Source: Salegentibacter agarivorans (GTDB lineage: Bacteria; Bacteroidota; Bacteroidia; Flavobacteriales; Flavobacteriaceae). Taken from it: a DNA stretch of 64,000 nt. The stretch spans positions 1 through 64,000 of the forward strand of contig NZ_FOOH01000003.1 in NCBI RefSeq assembly GCF_900113135.1, in the 5' to 3' direction. Positions 1-7,775 of the stretch are shown here, piece after piece (position 1 is the stretch's first letter; each line of letters starts with the position of its first letter). Position numbers and translations under genes: made by a program. The notes under the pieces are model-generated. The model saw only the letters and a program-made list of their open reading frames with translations. It was not told where the DNA came from and ran no database searches.

Positions 1-166
1 TAACTTTCAATATTATAATTAGAGATACTTAAAGGTAGTGAATAGTGATTTAGCGATCTCTTGAAGCTACCTTTAGGTTTAGTTCAACAACGTATCCTAT
101 AAAAAACAGCGGTTTTGGTATTTAACATAAAGATAATCAATAAAATAAAGGTCTATTGACAAGTAC
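1..166. other. Non-coding flank left of intron fragment
   Basis: I see no gene in this stretch. It contains an 8-bp inverted repeat, aaaggtag at 31-38 and ctaccttt at 67-74. A 20-nt segment at 91-110 (cgtatcctataaaaaacagc) resembles, in inverted orientation, part of the palindrome at 4211-4266. The stretch may be exon-side DNA in front of a group II intron, but nothing identifies an interrupted gene. Confidence 0.4.
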
Positions 167-474
167 GTGCATAAAATCCGTTACGAGCCATATGTGTGCC
201 GAGAGTAACGACCGGCTGAAAGTCGTTACGCAACTGTCTACAAGATGGTGGAACCAACCCACCGGTGCTGTCCTGCAGGGGAGAGCACCAAACCAACATA
301 AGGTGCTTTGGTAAAGAGCCAAGGTATCGAGCGTTTTGGAAAAGGCTATGCCGAGAGCTAGTCAGGTATGGATAATGGAGACGAATGCAAATGAACCTCT
401 GATGAAGTGTCGAGAAAAAAATAGATTAACAGTGTTTCATATCCATTTAAAGTACGATTAGTCGGGGTGGCGGC
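167..474 (+). ncRNA. Group II intron 5' fragment (domain I region)
   Basis: The segment begins with GTGCA, close to the group II intron 5' consensus GUGYG. It continues with GC-rich paired segments unlike the AT-rich surroundings, such as gagtaacgaccggctgaaag, gatggtggaaccaacccacc and ggagacgaatgcaaatgaac, which I recognise as typical of bacterial group II intron domain I. No intron-encoded protein follows directly: the sequence runs into the 3' end of an integrase gene on the other strand at 481. The matching 3' end of an intron (maturase C-terminus, domains V and VI) lies at about 4.36-4.89 kb. Assignment rests on pattern recognition; the exact right edge is uncertain. Confidence 0.6.
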
Positions 475-480
475 AAATTA

Positions 481-1824
481 TCAAATAGATTTTTTCACTT
501 CTTCTTTTGCGTAGAAATCCGCAATTTGTTGAGCATAATCCATTGAAGATTTTCCGATGTAGCCAAGGAACATTTTTTCGGTACTGTGGGCTGTTATCTG
601 CATAATTAAAGGGGTTGGCAATTTTCCATAGGTATTTGTAGCGAAAGATCTCCTGCAAACGTGAGAAGTAATAAGTTCATATTTCGGAAAAGTACCAGAA
701 ATTTTTCTTTTAACTCCTTTCTTTTTTCTTTTGCCGTTTTTATCTTTAGGAATAACATTTCCCTTTTCATCAACCATTTCAATTTTTTTTGCCTCAATAA
801 GTTGATTTACTTTCGCTTCTTCACAAAGGAGTTTAATCTGATCATTAAATTTTTGAATGGATATTTTGTAAGGAAAACCTTCTTTAAGTATATTTTTTGT
901 TTTGGGTAAAACCGGAATGGTAACCTGCTTCCCTGTTTTTTGTTGTTTTAACTCTATAAGTTCTAATCCATTTCGAACGATAAAGTTTTCTTCTGTGAGA
1001 TTTAATAAATCACCTCCTCTTTGTCCAATATTACAACCTAATAATAGCCATTTTCGAGTATTTATAAGGGATTGATTTTGTAATTTTGTTTTTTCAATTT
1101 TTTCCAGCTCTTGGGGAGTTAGGTAGATTATATGCTCTGTTTTCGCTTTTCCTCCCTTTATTTTTCTGAGTTGATGACTAACTTGAATTCCATTGATTTC
1201 AGCATCAGTACAAACAGTTTTAAGGTCGTCAATTTTCTTTTTTGAATAGCCTTCAGAGTAGTTTTGTTTGTTTAACATCCAGTTTAAAAAAGATTTGCCA
1301 AATTTGATATCCACATCTTGAACTTTAAGAGACTTTTTTCCCTGATACACCTTAATGATTTTCAGTAAATTTTTATATGAATTCACGCGGCTCTTGGAAA
1401 GGCCTAAACCACCCTTAGAATTTTCTCTAATATTGGCAGTGTCAATAACGGTTTGTATGGCTTCTGTTAGTGAGTTTCCCTGTTTCCCTTGGTCCTCTTC
1501 TGGAATAAAGTTTCCATTAAAAATATCGATTTGTTTTTGAAGCCAATCGCCGCTAACTTCCCCAGGAGTGGCTTCATCATACATGTCTATTATGTAATTT
1601 TTAATATCCCGTAAATTTCGGTTAAGATTCTTCATTTCGGGTGAATTTCTTTTAACACCTTCTAATATTAAGCTCTTTTTACCGTTACCTGCTAAAATAC
1701 AATTGGAGAGATTTACAATTTTACCAGAGTTTTTGGTATAATCATGTTTTCTACCGTGAATAAAGCGCAGGTAAATTGTTCTAGGATCTTGTTTTCCTCT
1801 AATAAAAAGTTTCACTGTAGCCAT
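481..1824 (-). CDS. Tyrosine recombinase / integrase
   Basis: Site-specific tyrosine recombinase of the kind carried by Bacteroidetes integrative elements. The N-terminus (MATVKLFIRGKQDPRTIYLR) matches the usual start of Bacteroidetes integrases with an Arm-DNA-binding domain, followed by a SAM-like core-binding domain. The catalytic domain shows Arg in GCNIGQRGGDLL, HxxR in SHVCRRSF, a second His in TAHSTEKMF (usual TGH is TAH here) and the nucleophile Tyr in FLGYIG. A Lys/Arg-rich insertion precedes the HxxR box. A longer reading frame opens at 1875, but that ATG lies within 11-bp direct repeats (1854-1886), so I place the start at 1824. The gene ends about 7 bp from the intron 5' fragment, and a tRNA-3'-end-like site lies upstream at 1983-2002. 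It is probably active or recently active. Confidence 0.88.
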   Translation of the reverse strand: MATVKLFIRGKQDPRTIYLRFIHGRKHDYTKNSGKIVNLSNCILAGNGKKSLILEGVKRNSPEMKNLNRNLRDIKNYIIDMYDEATPGEVSGDWLQKQIDIFNGNFIPEEDQGKQGNSLTEAIQTVIDTANIRENSKGGLGLSKSRVNSYKNLLKIIKVYQGKKSLKVQDVDIKFGKSFLNWMLNKQNYSEGYSKKKIDDLKTVCTDAEINGIQVSHQLRKIKGGKAKTEHIIYLTPQELEKIEKTKLQNQSLINTRKWLLLGCNIGQRGGDLLNLTEENFIVRNGLELIELKQQKTGKQVTIPVLPKTKNILKEGFPYKISIQKFNDQIKLLCEEAKVNQLIEAKKIEMVDEKGNVIPKDKNGKRKKKGVKRKISGTFPKYELITSHVCRRSFATNTYGKLPTPLIMQITAHSTEKMFLGYIGKSSMDYAQQIADFYAKEEVKKSI

Positions 1825-1853
1825 GCTGAAAGTCTTTAAAGTAAAAATAAATC

Positions 1854-1886
1854 TTTTCCGACACTTTCCCGACATGTTCCCGACAT
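1854..1886. repeat. Three 11-bp direct repeats in front of the integrase
   Basis: Three adjacent 11-bp units are ttttccgacac (1854-1864), tttcccgacat (1865-1875) and gttcccgacat (1876-1886), sharing TTNCCGACAY. They sit just upstream of the chosen integrase start. Short direct repeats in this place are typical of arm-type integrase or excisionase binding sites. That role is an inference. Confidence 0.6.
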
Positions 1887-1982
1887 AATATGTTTTTAAA
1901 TGAATTCAATTACCATTAAAATTTATTAAAGCACTGATATATAGTAATATATAATAAAACGAAAATAATTTTGAATTGAATA

Positions 1983-2002
1983 TCAAGTCCCGTCCCGAGT
2001 AC
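1983..2002 (+). other. tRNA 3'-end-like remnant, candidate attachment site
   Basis: The segment tcaagtcccgtcccgagtac reads like the T-loop, T-stem 3' strand and acceptor 3' strand of a tRNA. No upstream tRNA body exists, because the 5' half of the T arm is missing. An intrinsic terminator follows at once, as after a real tRNA gene. It lies beside an integrase gene and its iterons. The likely reading is one att end of an element integrated into a tRNA 3' end, with the rest of the element to the left. The tRNA species cannot be named and the second att copy is not in the window. Confidence 0.35.
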
Positions 2003-2004
2003 TT

Positions 2005-2044
2005 AAAGCCTTGTTAATCATCTGATTTTCAAGGCTTTTTTGTT
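2005..2044 (+). terminator. Intrinsic terminator after tRNA-like remnant
   Basis: A 9-bp stem, aaagccttg (2005-2013) with caaggcttt (2030-2038), is followed by a T run. It would terminate rightward transcription; the A run on its left makes it potentially bidirectional. Confidence 0.7.
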
Positions 2045-2561
2045 TTTGAAAATTGTATTTGTACGTTAAATTGTACGCAAAATGTTAAAAAATATCAGAT
2101 TCACTATTTTAACTTTCTCCTGTAAGATTTTTCCGATATTATTGAATCAATCTAACATAAATTGCTTTACTACTTATAAAAACTCACAAATAACATTAAG
2201 TAACCACTAATAACAATAAATATTGAAGAATAACACTAAATAATATATTTTATCGATCAGTTATATTTTATGGGTGATTTTAAAAATGATTGGAAATAAC
2301 CTATATTTTTCTTCTCAATACTTTTAGTTGGTTTTTCTTTTTGGAGTTATATATTCCAGGTTCATTATCGAAGTTTATAAATTACGGAACAACTGAATTT
2401 TAAATATTGCGCATCGCGATACGTGATATAAATAATGATGTTTCAGTAGCTTTTTTAAGTTAATGAATTGCCATTAGATTGAAACTGGAATGACAATATT
2501 TAATATTGAGTGTGAATTGTATATAAAATTGCATCTTTATTCAAAATCTTTGAAATCTATT

Positions 2562-3824
2562 TTACGATAAGATTTTGAATTCTTTGGAGATTTTTTCTAC
2601 TACGTATTCTGGGATATTAAGTTCCTTTGTGAATACCGGCCAATTAGAAATCTGTTCCTGGACTTTCTCAATTATGCCTTTTGGATTTTTTATCGAAAAT
2701 TCTTCTGCTAACGTAAGCAAATCCTGTAACTGTATGTTCTCTCGCTTATTATTTAAGGAAAGTGCACGACTCACTTTATGATAATTAAAGTCTACGTTTA
2801 ATGGGTAGGTGAGGTCGTAAGCAGGAGCGAGGTTCCATTTGTCTGTTTTTTTGTCATATATAAAGGAATGATTTTTTAAGTGGTCATCAATATTGGCAAA
2901 GACCAAATTGAAAACCATTCGCTTAAAAAGTTCCTGAATCTCATTGTAAGGTACTTTTAAATCCAGAGCTAATTTGAAAAGGTTTTCATAAGATGAGTTC
3001 TCTGGTTTTTGAAAGTCCCATCCGGTCAGTCCGCTTGCGGTTAAAACGTGTTGTTTTGTTCCATTTTGCCTATCATATCTCAAGGTGGTGAAATGTTTAT
3101 CGTTAATCAGTTTAGAAGGCATCATTGTTATTCCTGCAGCGGTAGCCACCTTGTAGTAAGCATATTCTATTACTTCTTTATTATAACTATCTTCATATAG
3201 AGAAAGCTTTACCAGGTAATGCTTGTAATCTTTAGAGGAAACGATATCACCCGGAATAATCTCTCCTGTTTCAATGTTTTCGGAAATTAAAAGTTTAGGC
3301 CTGGCTCCACCAGCAGAGGTTCCCATTTTAAAAATATTTAATAAAGCAAGATTATCAAATTTCTTTTCTGAAGTTTGCTCTTTTTGATCTATAACTTGCT
3401 TTAATACACTAATAATTTCTTCAAGGTCAATTGCTGAAGTTTTTGGGATATTTTGTGCCGGTTCATATTCCAAAGCACCCATACCACGATTAGCTACATA
3501 GGTTAACTGCTCCAGTGGGGTGAGTTTAGTTTTATCTTTATTATTGGCTTTAAACCATTCCTTGAAAATGATATTTCCAAACATATCTGGAAGGGAATCA
3601 GCTATGGCCGGAGGAAGACCTTTAAAAGTATTTCCTTCAAACTCAGAGAATACCTGTACAGGTTTTATTCGTTTAATGATATATGGAAAAATGTTTCGCA
3701 ATTCATTGGTTTCTAAAAATTCAGGATTATACTGAAAGAAACTTTTTCGTTGATCCAAATCGTAACCTAACTTTCCAACCTCATAATCAAATAGCTTTAC
3801 ATTTAAGATAGTATTTTTAGCCAT
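2562..3824 (-). CDS. hipA: HipA-type serine/threonine kinase toxin
   Basis: Toxin of a type II HipBA module. HipA proteins phosphorylate a translation factor (GltX in E. coli) and cause growth arrest; the target here is unknown. The 420-residue protein has the N-terminal HipA domain, then a kinase domain with the Gly-rich loop GTSAGGARPK (168-177), the catalytic segment NIDDHLKNHSF (311-321) and the metal-binding APAYDLT (333-339). All key kinase residues look intact. It follows the HipB-like gene with only 5 nt between them, so the pair should be one transcript running leftward. It sits inside accessory DNA between intron fragments. Confidence 0.9.
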   Translation of the reverse strand: MAKNTILNVKLFDYEVGKLGYDLDQRKSFFQYNPEFLETNELRNIFPYIIKRIKPVQVFSEFEGNTFKGLPPAIADSLPDMFGNIIFKEWFKANNKDKTKLTPLEQLTYVANRGMGALEYEPAQNIPKTSAIDLEEIISVLKQVIDQKEQTSEKKFDNLALLNIFKMGTSAGGARPKLLISENIETGEIIPGDIVSSKDYKHYLVKLSLYEDSYNKEVIEYAYYKVATAAGITMMPSKLINDKHFTTLRYDRQNGTKQHVLTASGLTGWDFQKPENSSYENLFKLALDLKVPYNEIQELFKRMVFNLVFANIDDHLKNHSFIYDKKTDKWNLAPAYDLTYPLNVDFNYHKVSRALSLNNKRENIQLQDLLTLAEEFSIKNPKGIIEKVQEQISNWPVFTKELNIPEYVVEKISKEFKILS

Positions 3825-3829
3825 AATGG

Positions 3830-4093
3830 TTAATATAAGGAGCGATTAGTATTTTTTTCATTATAAGCTTTTACACCTTTATAAAACTTCTCCAAATCAT
3901 CGAAATGGTGGGCAATTTTTAAAATGGTATCAATTGTTGAGTTTTTACCACTTTCAAATTTTTGAATAGTATATCGGGATATTCCCAGTTGATCAGCCAA
4001 TTCTTGCTGGCTTAATTCAAAACGACCTCTCTGAAGTTTGCACCATTTACCTAGTTCTTCTTTGGTTTGCTTTATAGTGACGAGTTCGAGCAT
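3830..4093 (-). CDS. hipB: HipB-like XRE-family antitoxin
   Basis: An 87-residue DNA-binding antitoxin partner of the adjacent HipA kinase. It has a complete Cro/C1 helix-turn-helix (LSQQELADQLGISRYTIQKF) and a short charged C-terminus. The reading frame is open to an ATG at 4114. An exact Bacteroidetes -7 box (tatatttg, minus strand, 4112-4119) would start transcription near 4105, after that ATG, so the second ATG at 4093 (MLELVTIK) is chosen. Direct repeats 40 bp apart flank the promoter and are probably its operators, giving the autorepression usual for hipBA. Confidence 0.85.
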   Translation of the reverse strand: MLELVTIKQTKEELGKWCKLQRGRFELSQQELADQLGISRYTIQKFESGKNSTIDTILKIAHHFDDLEKFYKGVKAYNEKNTNRSLY

Positions 4094-4100
4094 AATGTAT

Positions 4101-4152
4101 GTTATAATAAACAAATATAGCTAAAAATCTTAATATGTGTATTATAATAAAC
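4101..4152 (-). promoter_or_regulatory. hipBA promoter with paired operator repeats
   Basis: The 11-mer ttataataaac occurs at 4102-4112 and again at 4142-4152, exactly 40 bp apart. The minus-strand -7 box tatatttg (4112-4119) lies between the two copies. The arrangement suits binding of HipB dimers around the promoter; the binding itself is inferred. Confidence 0.55.
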
Positions 4153-4208
4153 CCAGTAATTAGGTTTATTCTGTCTTTTGCCCCATATCTACCATAACCT
4201 TGCGCCGG

Positions 4209-4277
4209 ATCCTATGCTGTTTTTATAGTATACGGGAAGTTAAGCGTTAAGTAAAAACAGCATAGGTCGCATAGGAT
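4209..4277. repeat. Perfect 15-bp inverted repeat with extra arm copies
   Basis: cctatgctgttttta (4211-4225) and taaaaacagcatagg (4252-4266) are perfect inverses around a 26-nt spacer. An extra copy of the outer arm follows: gcataggat (4269-4277) is the inverse of atcctatgc (4209-4217). There is no T run, so it is not a simple terminator. It may be a recombination or protein-binding site of the mobile DNA. Confidence 0.6.
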
Positions 4278-4330
4278 TGTGGTTCTTTTATTTGATCTAT
4301 TTAACAGCATTAGCCGCAAACTAAGAATCA

Positions 4331-4786
4331 TTGTTCTTATTTATAAAAATCAGGATGTGTATCAGTAGACTCCGAGCCCATCCAACAAGTATCCGAAAAA
4401 TGAAACAGCGGTTAAAACAGCTTACATCAAGGAACAATGGATGGGGTGAAGACCAGAGAAAGGAAACACTCAACCACTACGTTAGAGGTTGGATGAACTA
4501 CTTTAAAATGGCAGATATAAAAAGCCTGCTGAGAAACATAGATCGCTGGTATCGTCGACGTCTAAGGATGTGTATCTGGAAACAATGGAAACGCATTCGC
4601 ACGAAAGAAAAGATGCTTATCAAGCTTGGCTTGAACAAGTGGAAAGCGTGGGAATATGCCAACACGAGGAGAAGTCACTGGCATATCGCCAACAGCTTTA
4701 TCCTCACAAGGACCATTACCACGCACAGACTGAGAAAGGCTGGCTACCCTTTTCTGCTGGATTATTATCTTAAAGTTAGAACGTAA
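4331..4786 (+). pseudogene. Truncated group II intron reverse transcriptase/maturase (C-terminal part)
   Basis: The reading frame encodes only the maturase-specific (X/GIIM) and C-terminal domains of a group II intron protein: HPTSIRKMKQRLKQLTSRN, LNHYVRGWMNYFKMAD, a basic RRRLRMCIWKQWKRIRT and KAWEYANTRRSHWHIANS. Recognisable similarity begins at about 4360. The whole reverse transcriptase (roughly 300 residues) is missing, and the nominal TTG start is not a real one. Intron domains V and VI follow directly. The missing part was probably lost when the DNA between 475 and about 4340 was inserted or rearranged. Confidence 0.85.
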
Positions 4787-4792
4787 ATTAGG

Positions 4793-4886
4793 GAACCGCT
4801 CAGTACGGATCCGTACGCTGAGTGGTGTGAGAGGACAGATAGGGAACAATAATCTTAATAAGATAATCCCTATCTTCCTACTCGAT
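4793..4886 (+). ncRNA. Group II intron domains V and VI, 3' intron end
   Basis: Starting at gaaccgctcagtacg, a hairpin forms with cgtacgctgagtgg, closed by a GATC tetraloop and carrying a two-nucleotide CG bulge on the 3' strand, as in domain V. Domain VI follows as gataggga (4838-4845) paired with tccctatc (4867-4874). The intron ends near cctactcgat (4877-4886), a usual 3' end. This is the 3' partner of the maturase fragment. Confidence 0.75.
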
Positions 4887-4903
4887 TTTGAATGCTGAGT
4901 ATT

Positions 4904-6670
4904 CTAAATAGATGTACTCGAACCTTCAGGTGGGTAACTGGATTTGTTTTTTAATGCGTCAATTTGTTCGCGGGTAAATTGCGGAAGTGGCATTTCTCTT
5001 TCTTTCTTCAAGTTTTCAACTACGGCTTCTGCTTCAGCAGTTTTTTCTTTAGAAAGTCCCTGGTCTTTTCCGAAGTAAATAGTTTGCGATGGGAAAGCGA
5101 AATCGGTACCACTACGGTCTACAACATCCATCATTCGTAGCATGAGATCTTCACGAATTTCCAGGAATCCATTATAATCCTTAGCTTCCAAATAGGCGAA
5201 AATTTCAATATCCAGTGAATGGGCTCCAAAACCAATAAACCTAATTCTAGCCGGTTCTTCATAGACCTTAGGGTGCGCATAAAGCACTTTTCTCAATTCG
5301 GTAAGTAAATAGCGTAGCTGATCTGGCGATGTTTCGTATCTAAAATTTAAAACACTTATAAATCTAAACCTGTCCCTGTGGGCATAATTCTCAATCGTGT
5401 CAGATGAAAATGCTCCATTGGGAATGGTAACTACGGTGCGGTCTAAAGTTCTAATTCTGGTAGATCGAATACCAATCTTTTCAATTGTTCCAGTGATTTG
5501 CCCCACCCGGCAAAAATCGCCAACACGAATGGGCCTGTCGGCAATTAGGGTCACACTTCCCACAAAATTTTCTATCGTTTTTTGAGCTCCCAGGGCAAGA
5601 GCAATACCACCAATTCCCAGGGCGGCCAAACCGGTAGTTACATCAATGCCAATTGCCCCTAAACTAAATATTATACCAAAAATAACAATTGCGATCTTAG
5701 CCGCCCGCTGCAGAAATAATACTATTGAAACTCCCGCCGGATTTCCGCGTAATAACATTTTTTCCTGACTAAATTTTCCTATAAAATCTGATAGTCGCCA
5801 GAGGAGAATAAGAACAGCTACAATACCAACTATAATGGTGATAGCACTAAATTTTTGACGCAAAATAATAGATAGTTCCAGGTTTCTTGAAAATGCAACA
5901 AAAATCCAGACGGCTACATATAATTTTAAGGGAAGTTTTACCGCGGTAATTATTCCTGAAATGGGTTCTTCTCTAATCCTTTTCCAAAGTTTTTTTAATA
6001 GAAAAATTATTGAAGAAATAATCAAAAAAGAAATAAGATAACTTAATCCAATAAGTAATAAGGCCACAATCCATTGTCCGGCAGGTACCCCACCCCAAAG
6101 ATATTTATTAAGAAATCCCGGAATTATTTGGTCTACAAAAGCCGAATTTTGAAGGCTAACCGAACTTATGGCTTCGACTGTTTCAGCTGAAAAAAGCCAG
6201 ATTCCATTTCCGGTTTCATCATCGTGCCGTTTTAGAAAAATCTCAATCAATTCATCGTCAGGGCTTACACTTCCTACTTTCTCCAGTTTTGGTTCAAAAT
6301 CATCATCGGTTTTTCCCTTGGGATCATCGCTTATTAGATAATAGGGGAGCATACTTCCCTTTTGGTCAAATAGGCGTTGCAAAACCAGGACCACCCGTTC
6401 TTTCTCTTCTTCAGAAGTAATATTTCCCGGGAAATTGAGGTATCTCGAGGCGCGATTATAATTTTGCCCGGCCACAGCATTTATAAACCCAGTTACCGTA
6501 CCACGTGGGGTTCTTCTGCCTAAAATATCTTCAGGAATTTCCTGGGCATCAGCTTCATTATTTTGACTATTCCCTAACGGAAACTGGGCGTTAGCAGGTA
6601 TACTGCTAATGAATAGGAAAGCGATTAAGAATATGAATTTTACATAAAAAGGCTTGAATTCTCTCTTCAT
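4904..6670 (-). CDS. MscS-family mechanosensitive ion channel
   Basis: Inner-membrane channel that opens under membrane tension. The 588-residue protein has a signal peptide ending near IPANAQ, a periplasmic N-terminal domain of about 170 residues, and five or so hydrophobic helices. The pore helix and beta domain signature follows (GLAALGIGGIALALGAQKTIENFVGS, then RPIRVGDFCRVGQITGTIEKIGIRSTRIRT). A C-terminal mixed domain ends in a charged Pro-rich tail. The N-terminal domain makes it one of the larger MscS relatives. It is transcribed alone, leftward, ending about 18 bp from the 3' end of the group II intron. Confidence 0.92.
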   Translation of the reverse strand: MKREFKPFYVKFIFLIAFLFISSIPANAQFPLGNSQNNEADAQEIPEDILGRRTPRGTVTGFINAVAGQNYNRASRYLNFPGNITSEEEKERVVLVLQRLFDQKGSMLPYYLISDDPKGKTDDDFEPKLEKVGSVSPDDELIEIFLKRHDDETGNGIWLFSAETVEAISSVSLQNSAFVDQIIPGFLNKYLWGGVPAGQWIVALLLIGLSYLISFLIISSIIFLLKKLWKRIREEPISGIITAVKLPLKLYVAVWIFVAFSRNLELSIILRQKFSAITIIVGIVAVLILLWRLSDFIGKFSQEKMLLRGNPAGVSIVLFLQRAAKIAIVIFGIIFSLGAIGIDVTTGLAALGIGGIALALGAQKTIENFVGSVTLIADRPIRVGDFCRVGQITGTIEKIGIRSTRIRTLDRTVVTIPNGAFSSDTIENYAHRDRFRFISVLNFRYETSPDQLRYLLTELRKVLYAHPKVYEEPARIRFIGFGAHSLDIEIFAYLEAKDYNGFLEIREDLMLRMMDVVDRSGTDFAFPSQTIYFGKDQGLSKEKTAEAEAVVENLKKEREMPLPQFTREQIDALKNKSSYPPEGSSTSI

Positions 6671-6825
6671 AACTGGGAAATTGGCTAAGTTAAACCGAAG
6701 ATACTAAATTGTAAAGATTATAAGGTTTTACAAACCTTACGGGTAATTAAATTCTTTAAAGTTTAAGAATATTTTCTGAAAAGTTGATTTCCAAATAACG
6801 CTCTTATTCGCTACATTCGGTTAAT

Positions 6826-7587
6826 ATGGTTTTCTTCGAAATTAATAACCCGGGGCTTTTCTTTATTTGTGTGCTTATCTTTTTTGCCGCGGTTTTTCTA
6901 AGATATTTAATTTCCGCGGGAATATTCTACTGGTATTATTATAGACTGAAAAGTGAAAAATTCAGCAATAAAAGGTTAAGTAAACGTGGTTTTAGAAAAG
7001 GGCAGTTAAAAAAGGAAATTTACTGGAGCATGTGGTCATCGGTGATTTTTGGCTTTTTTGGCGCGCTTACCTATTTTCTTTGGCAAAAAGGCTTTACTGC
7101 AATTTATTTGGAGCTAGATAAATTTGGATTATGGTATTTACCGGCCAGTTTTATTTTACTTTCTCTGCTTCACGAAACTTATTATTATTGGGTGCATCGC
7201 TGGATGCACAAGCCAAAAGTTTTTAGGAATATTCATAAAGTGCATCACGATAGTTTAGTGCCCAGCCCATGGACGGCTTTTTCCTTTCATCCGTGGGAAT
7301 CGCTGCTAGAAGCTATAGTAGTTCCGGTAATTCTACTCTTTCTGCCCGTTCATCCCATTGTGATTGGTGTTTATTTGATTTTTATGACGCTTAGCAGCGT
7401 GATAAATCATTTGGATATTGAAATTTATCCTAAAGCTTTTATGAATAGCCGCTTCGGAAAAATGTTTATTGGTGCCACGCACCATCATTTTCATCACGCC
7501 GAGTTTAAAACTAATTTCGGACTTTATTTCACTTTCTGGGACAGATGGATGAATACCGAAAGCAACTCAAAAATTTCTTCGGAATAA
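6826..7587 (+). CDS. Sterol desaturase / fatty acid hydroxylase family membrane protein
   Basis: Di-iron integral-membrane oxygenase family member of 253 residues. It has hydrophobic helices and the three His clusters of the superfamily: HETYYYWVHRWMH, HKVHH and a C-terminal HHHFHHAEFKTNFG. The closing FTFWDRWMNTE is typical of the FA_hydroxylase domain. The substrate is unknown; lipid or carotenoid hydroxylation are the usual roles. A second, unrelated-looking member of the superfamily is at 47.6-48.2 kb. It stands alone between a divergent MscS gene and a repeat element. Confidence 0.88.
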   Translation: MVFFEINNPGLFFICVLIFFAAVFLRYLISAGIFYWYYYRLKSEKFSNKRLSKRGFRKGQLKKEIYWSMWSSVIFGFFGALTYFLWQKGFTAIYLELDKFGLWYLPASFILLSLLHETYYYWVHRWMHKPKVFRNIHKVHHDSLVPSPWTAFSFHPWESLLEAIVVPVILLFLPVHPIVIGVYLIFMTLSSVINHLDIEIYPKAFMNSRFGKMFIGATHHHFHHAEFKTNFGLYFTFWDRWMNTESNSKISSE

Positions 7588-7606
7588 GGTGCTAAGAACT
7601 TTTCCC

Positions 7607-7685
7607 CGTCATCCTGAACTTGTTTCGGGATCTAAGTTATGGGTATTTTAGTCCTGTTAGAATTTGAAACATGTTCAGTTCAACG
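7607..7685. repeat. REP-like palindromic repeat, copy 1
   Basis: The unit starts cgtcatcctgaacttgtttc and ends with gttcagttcaacg, so its ends are imperfect inverses of each other and each arm holds a smaller hairpin. Related copies are at 22021-22082 and 42046-42138, with a partial one at 10304-10325. Confidence 0.65.
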
Positions 7686-7775
7686 GTTGATTTATTTATA
7701 AATAACAATTCTTCCTTTCCTATATTTCAAACATTTTCTCAGGTTTCCTTATCTTGAAGCCAAAATAAAAAATTC

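Larger units (their letters stand above)
1887..2561. other. 675-bp AT-rich gene-free stretch
   Basis: No convincing ORF is present on either strand. The stretch contains the tRNA-like remnant and terminator (1983-2044, listed separately) and a self-complementary patch around 2410-2430 (atcgcgatacgtgat). The rest is very AT-rich, as expected for degraded mobile-element DNA. Confidence 0.5.

Noticed and set aside
137-322. Minus-strand reading frame within the group II intron 5' region
   Set aside because: It lies in structured intron RNA and has no recognisable protein features.
1981-2004. Complete tRNA gene
   Set aside because: Only the 3' part is present; no D arm, anticodon arm or 5' acceptor strand upstream.
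2405-2435. Palindromic atcgcgatacgtgat patch resembling a toxin-antitoxin operator
   Set aside because: No antitoxin or toxin ORF follows it; too short to call.
4562-4849. Minus-strand frame opposite the maturase fragment
   Set aside because: Shadow of the maturase frame and domain V; the plus-strand product is clearly recognisable.
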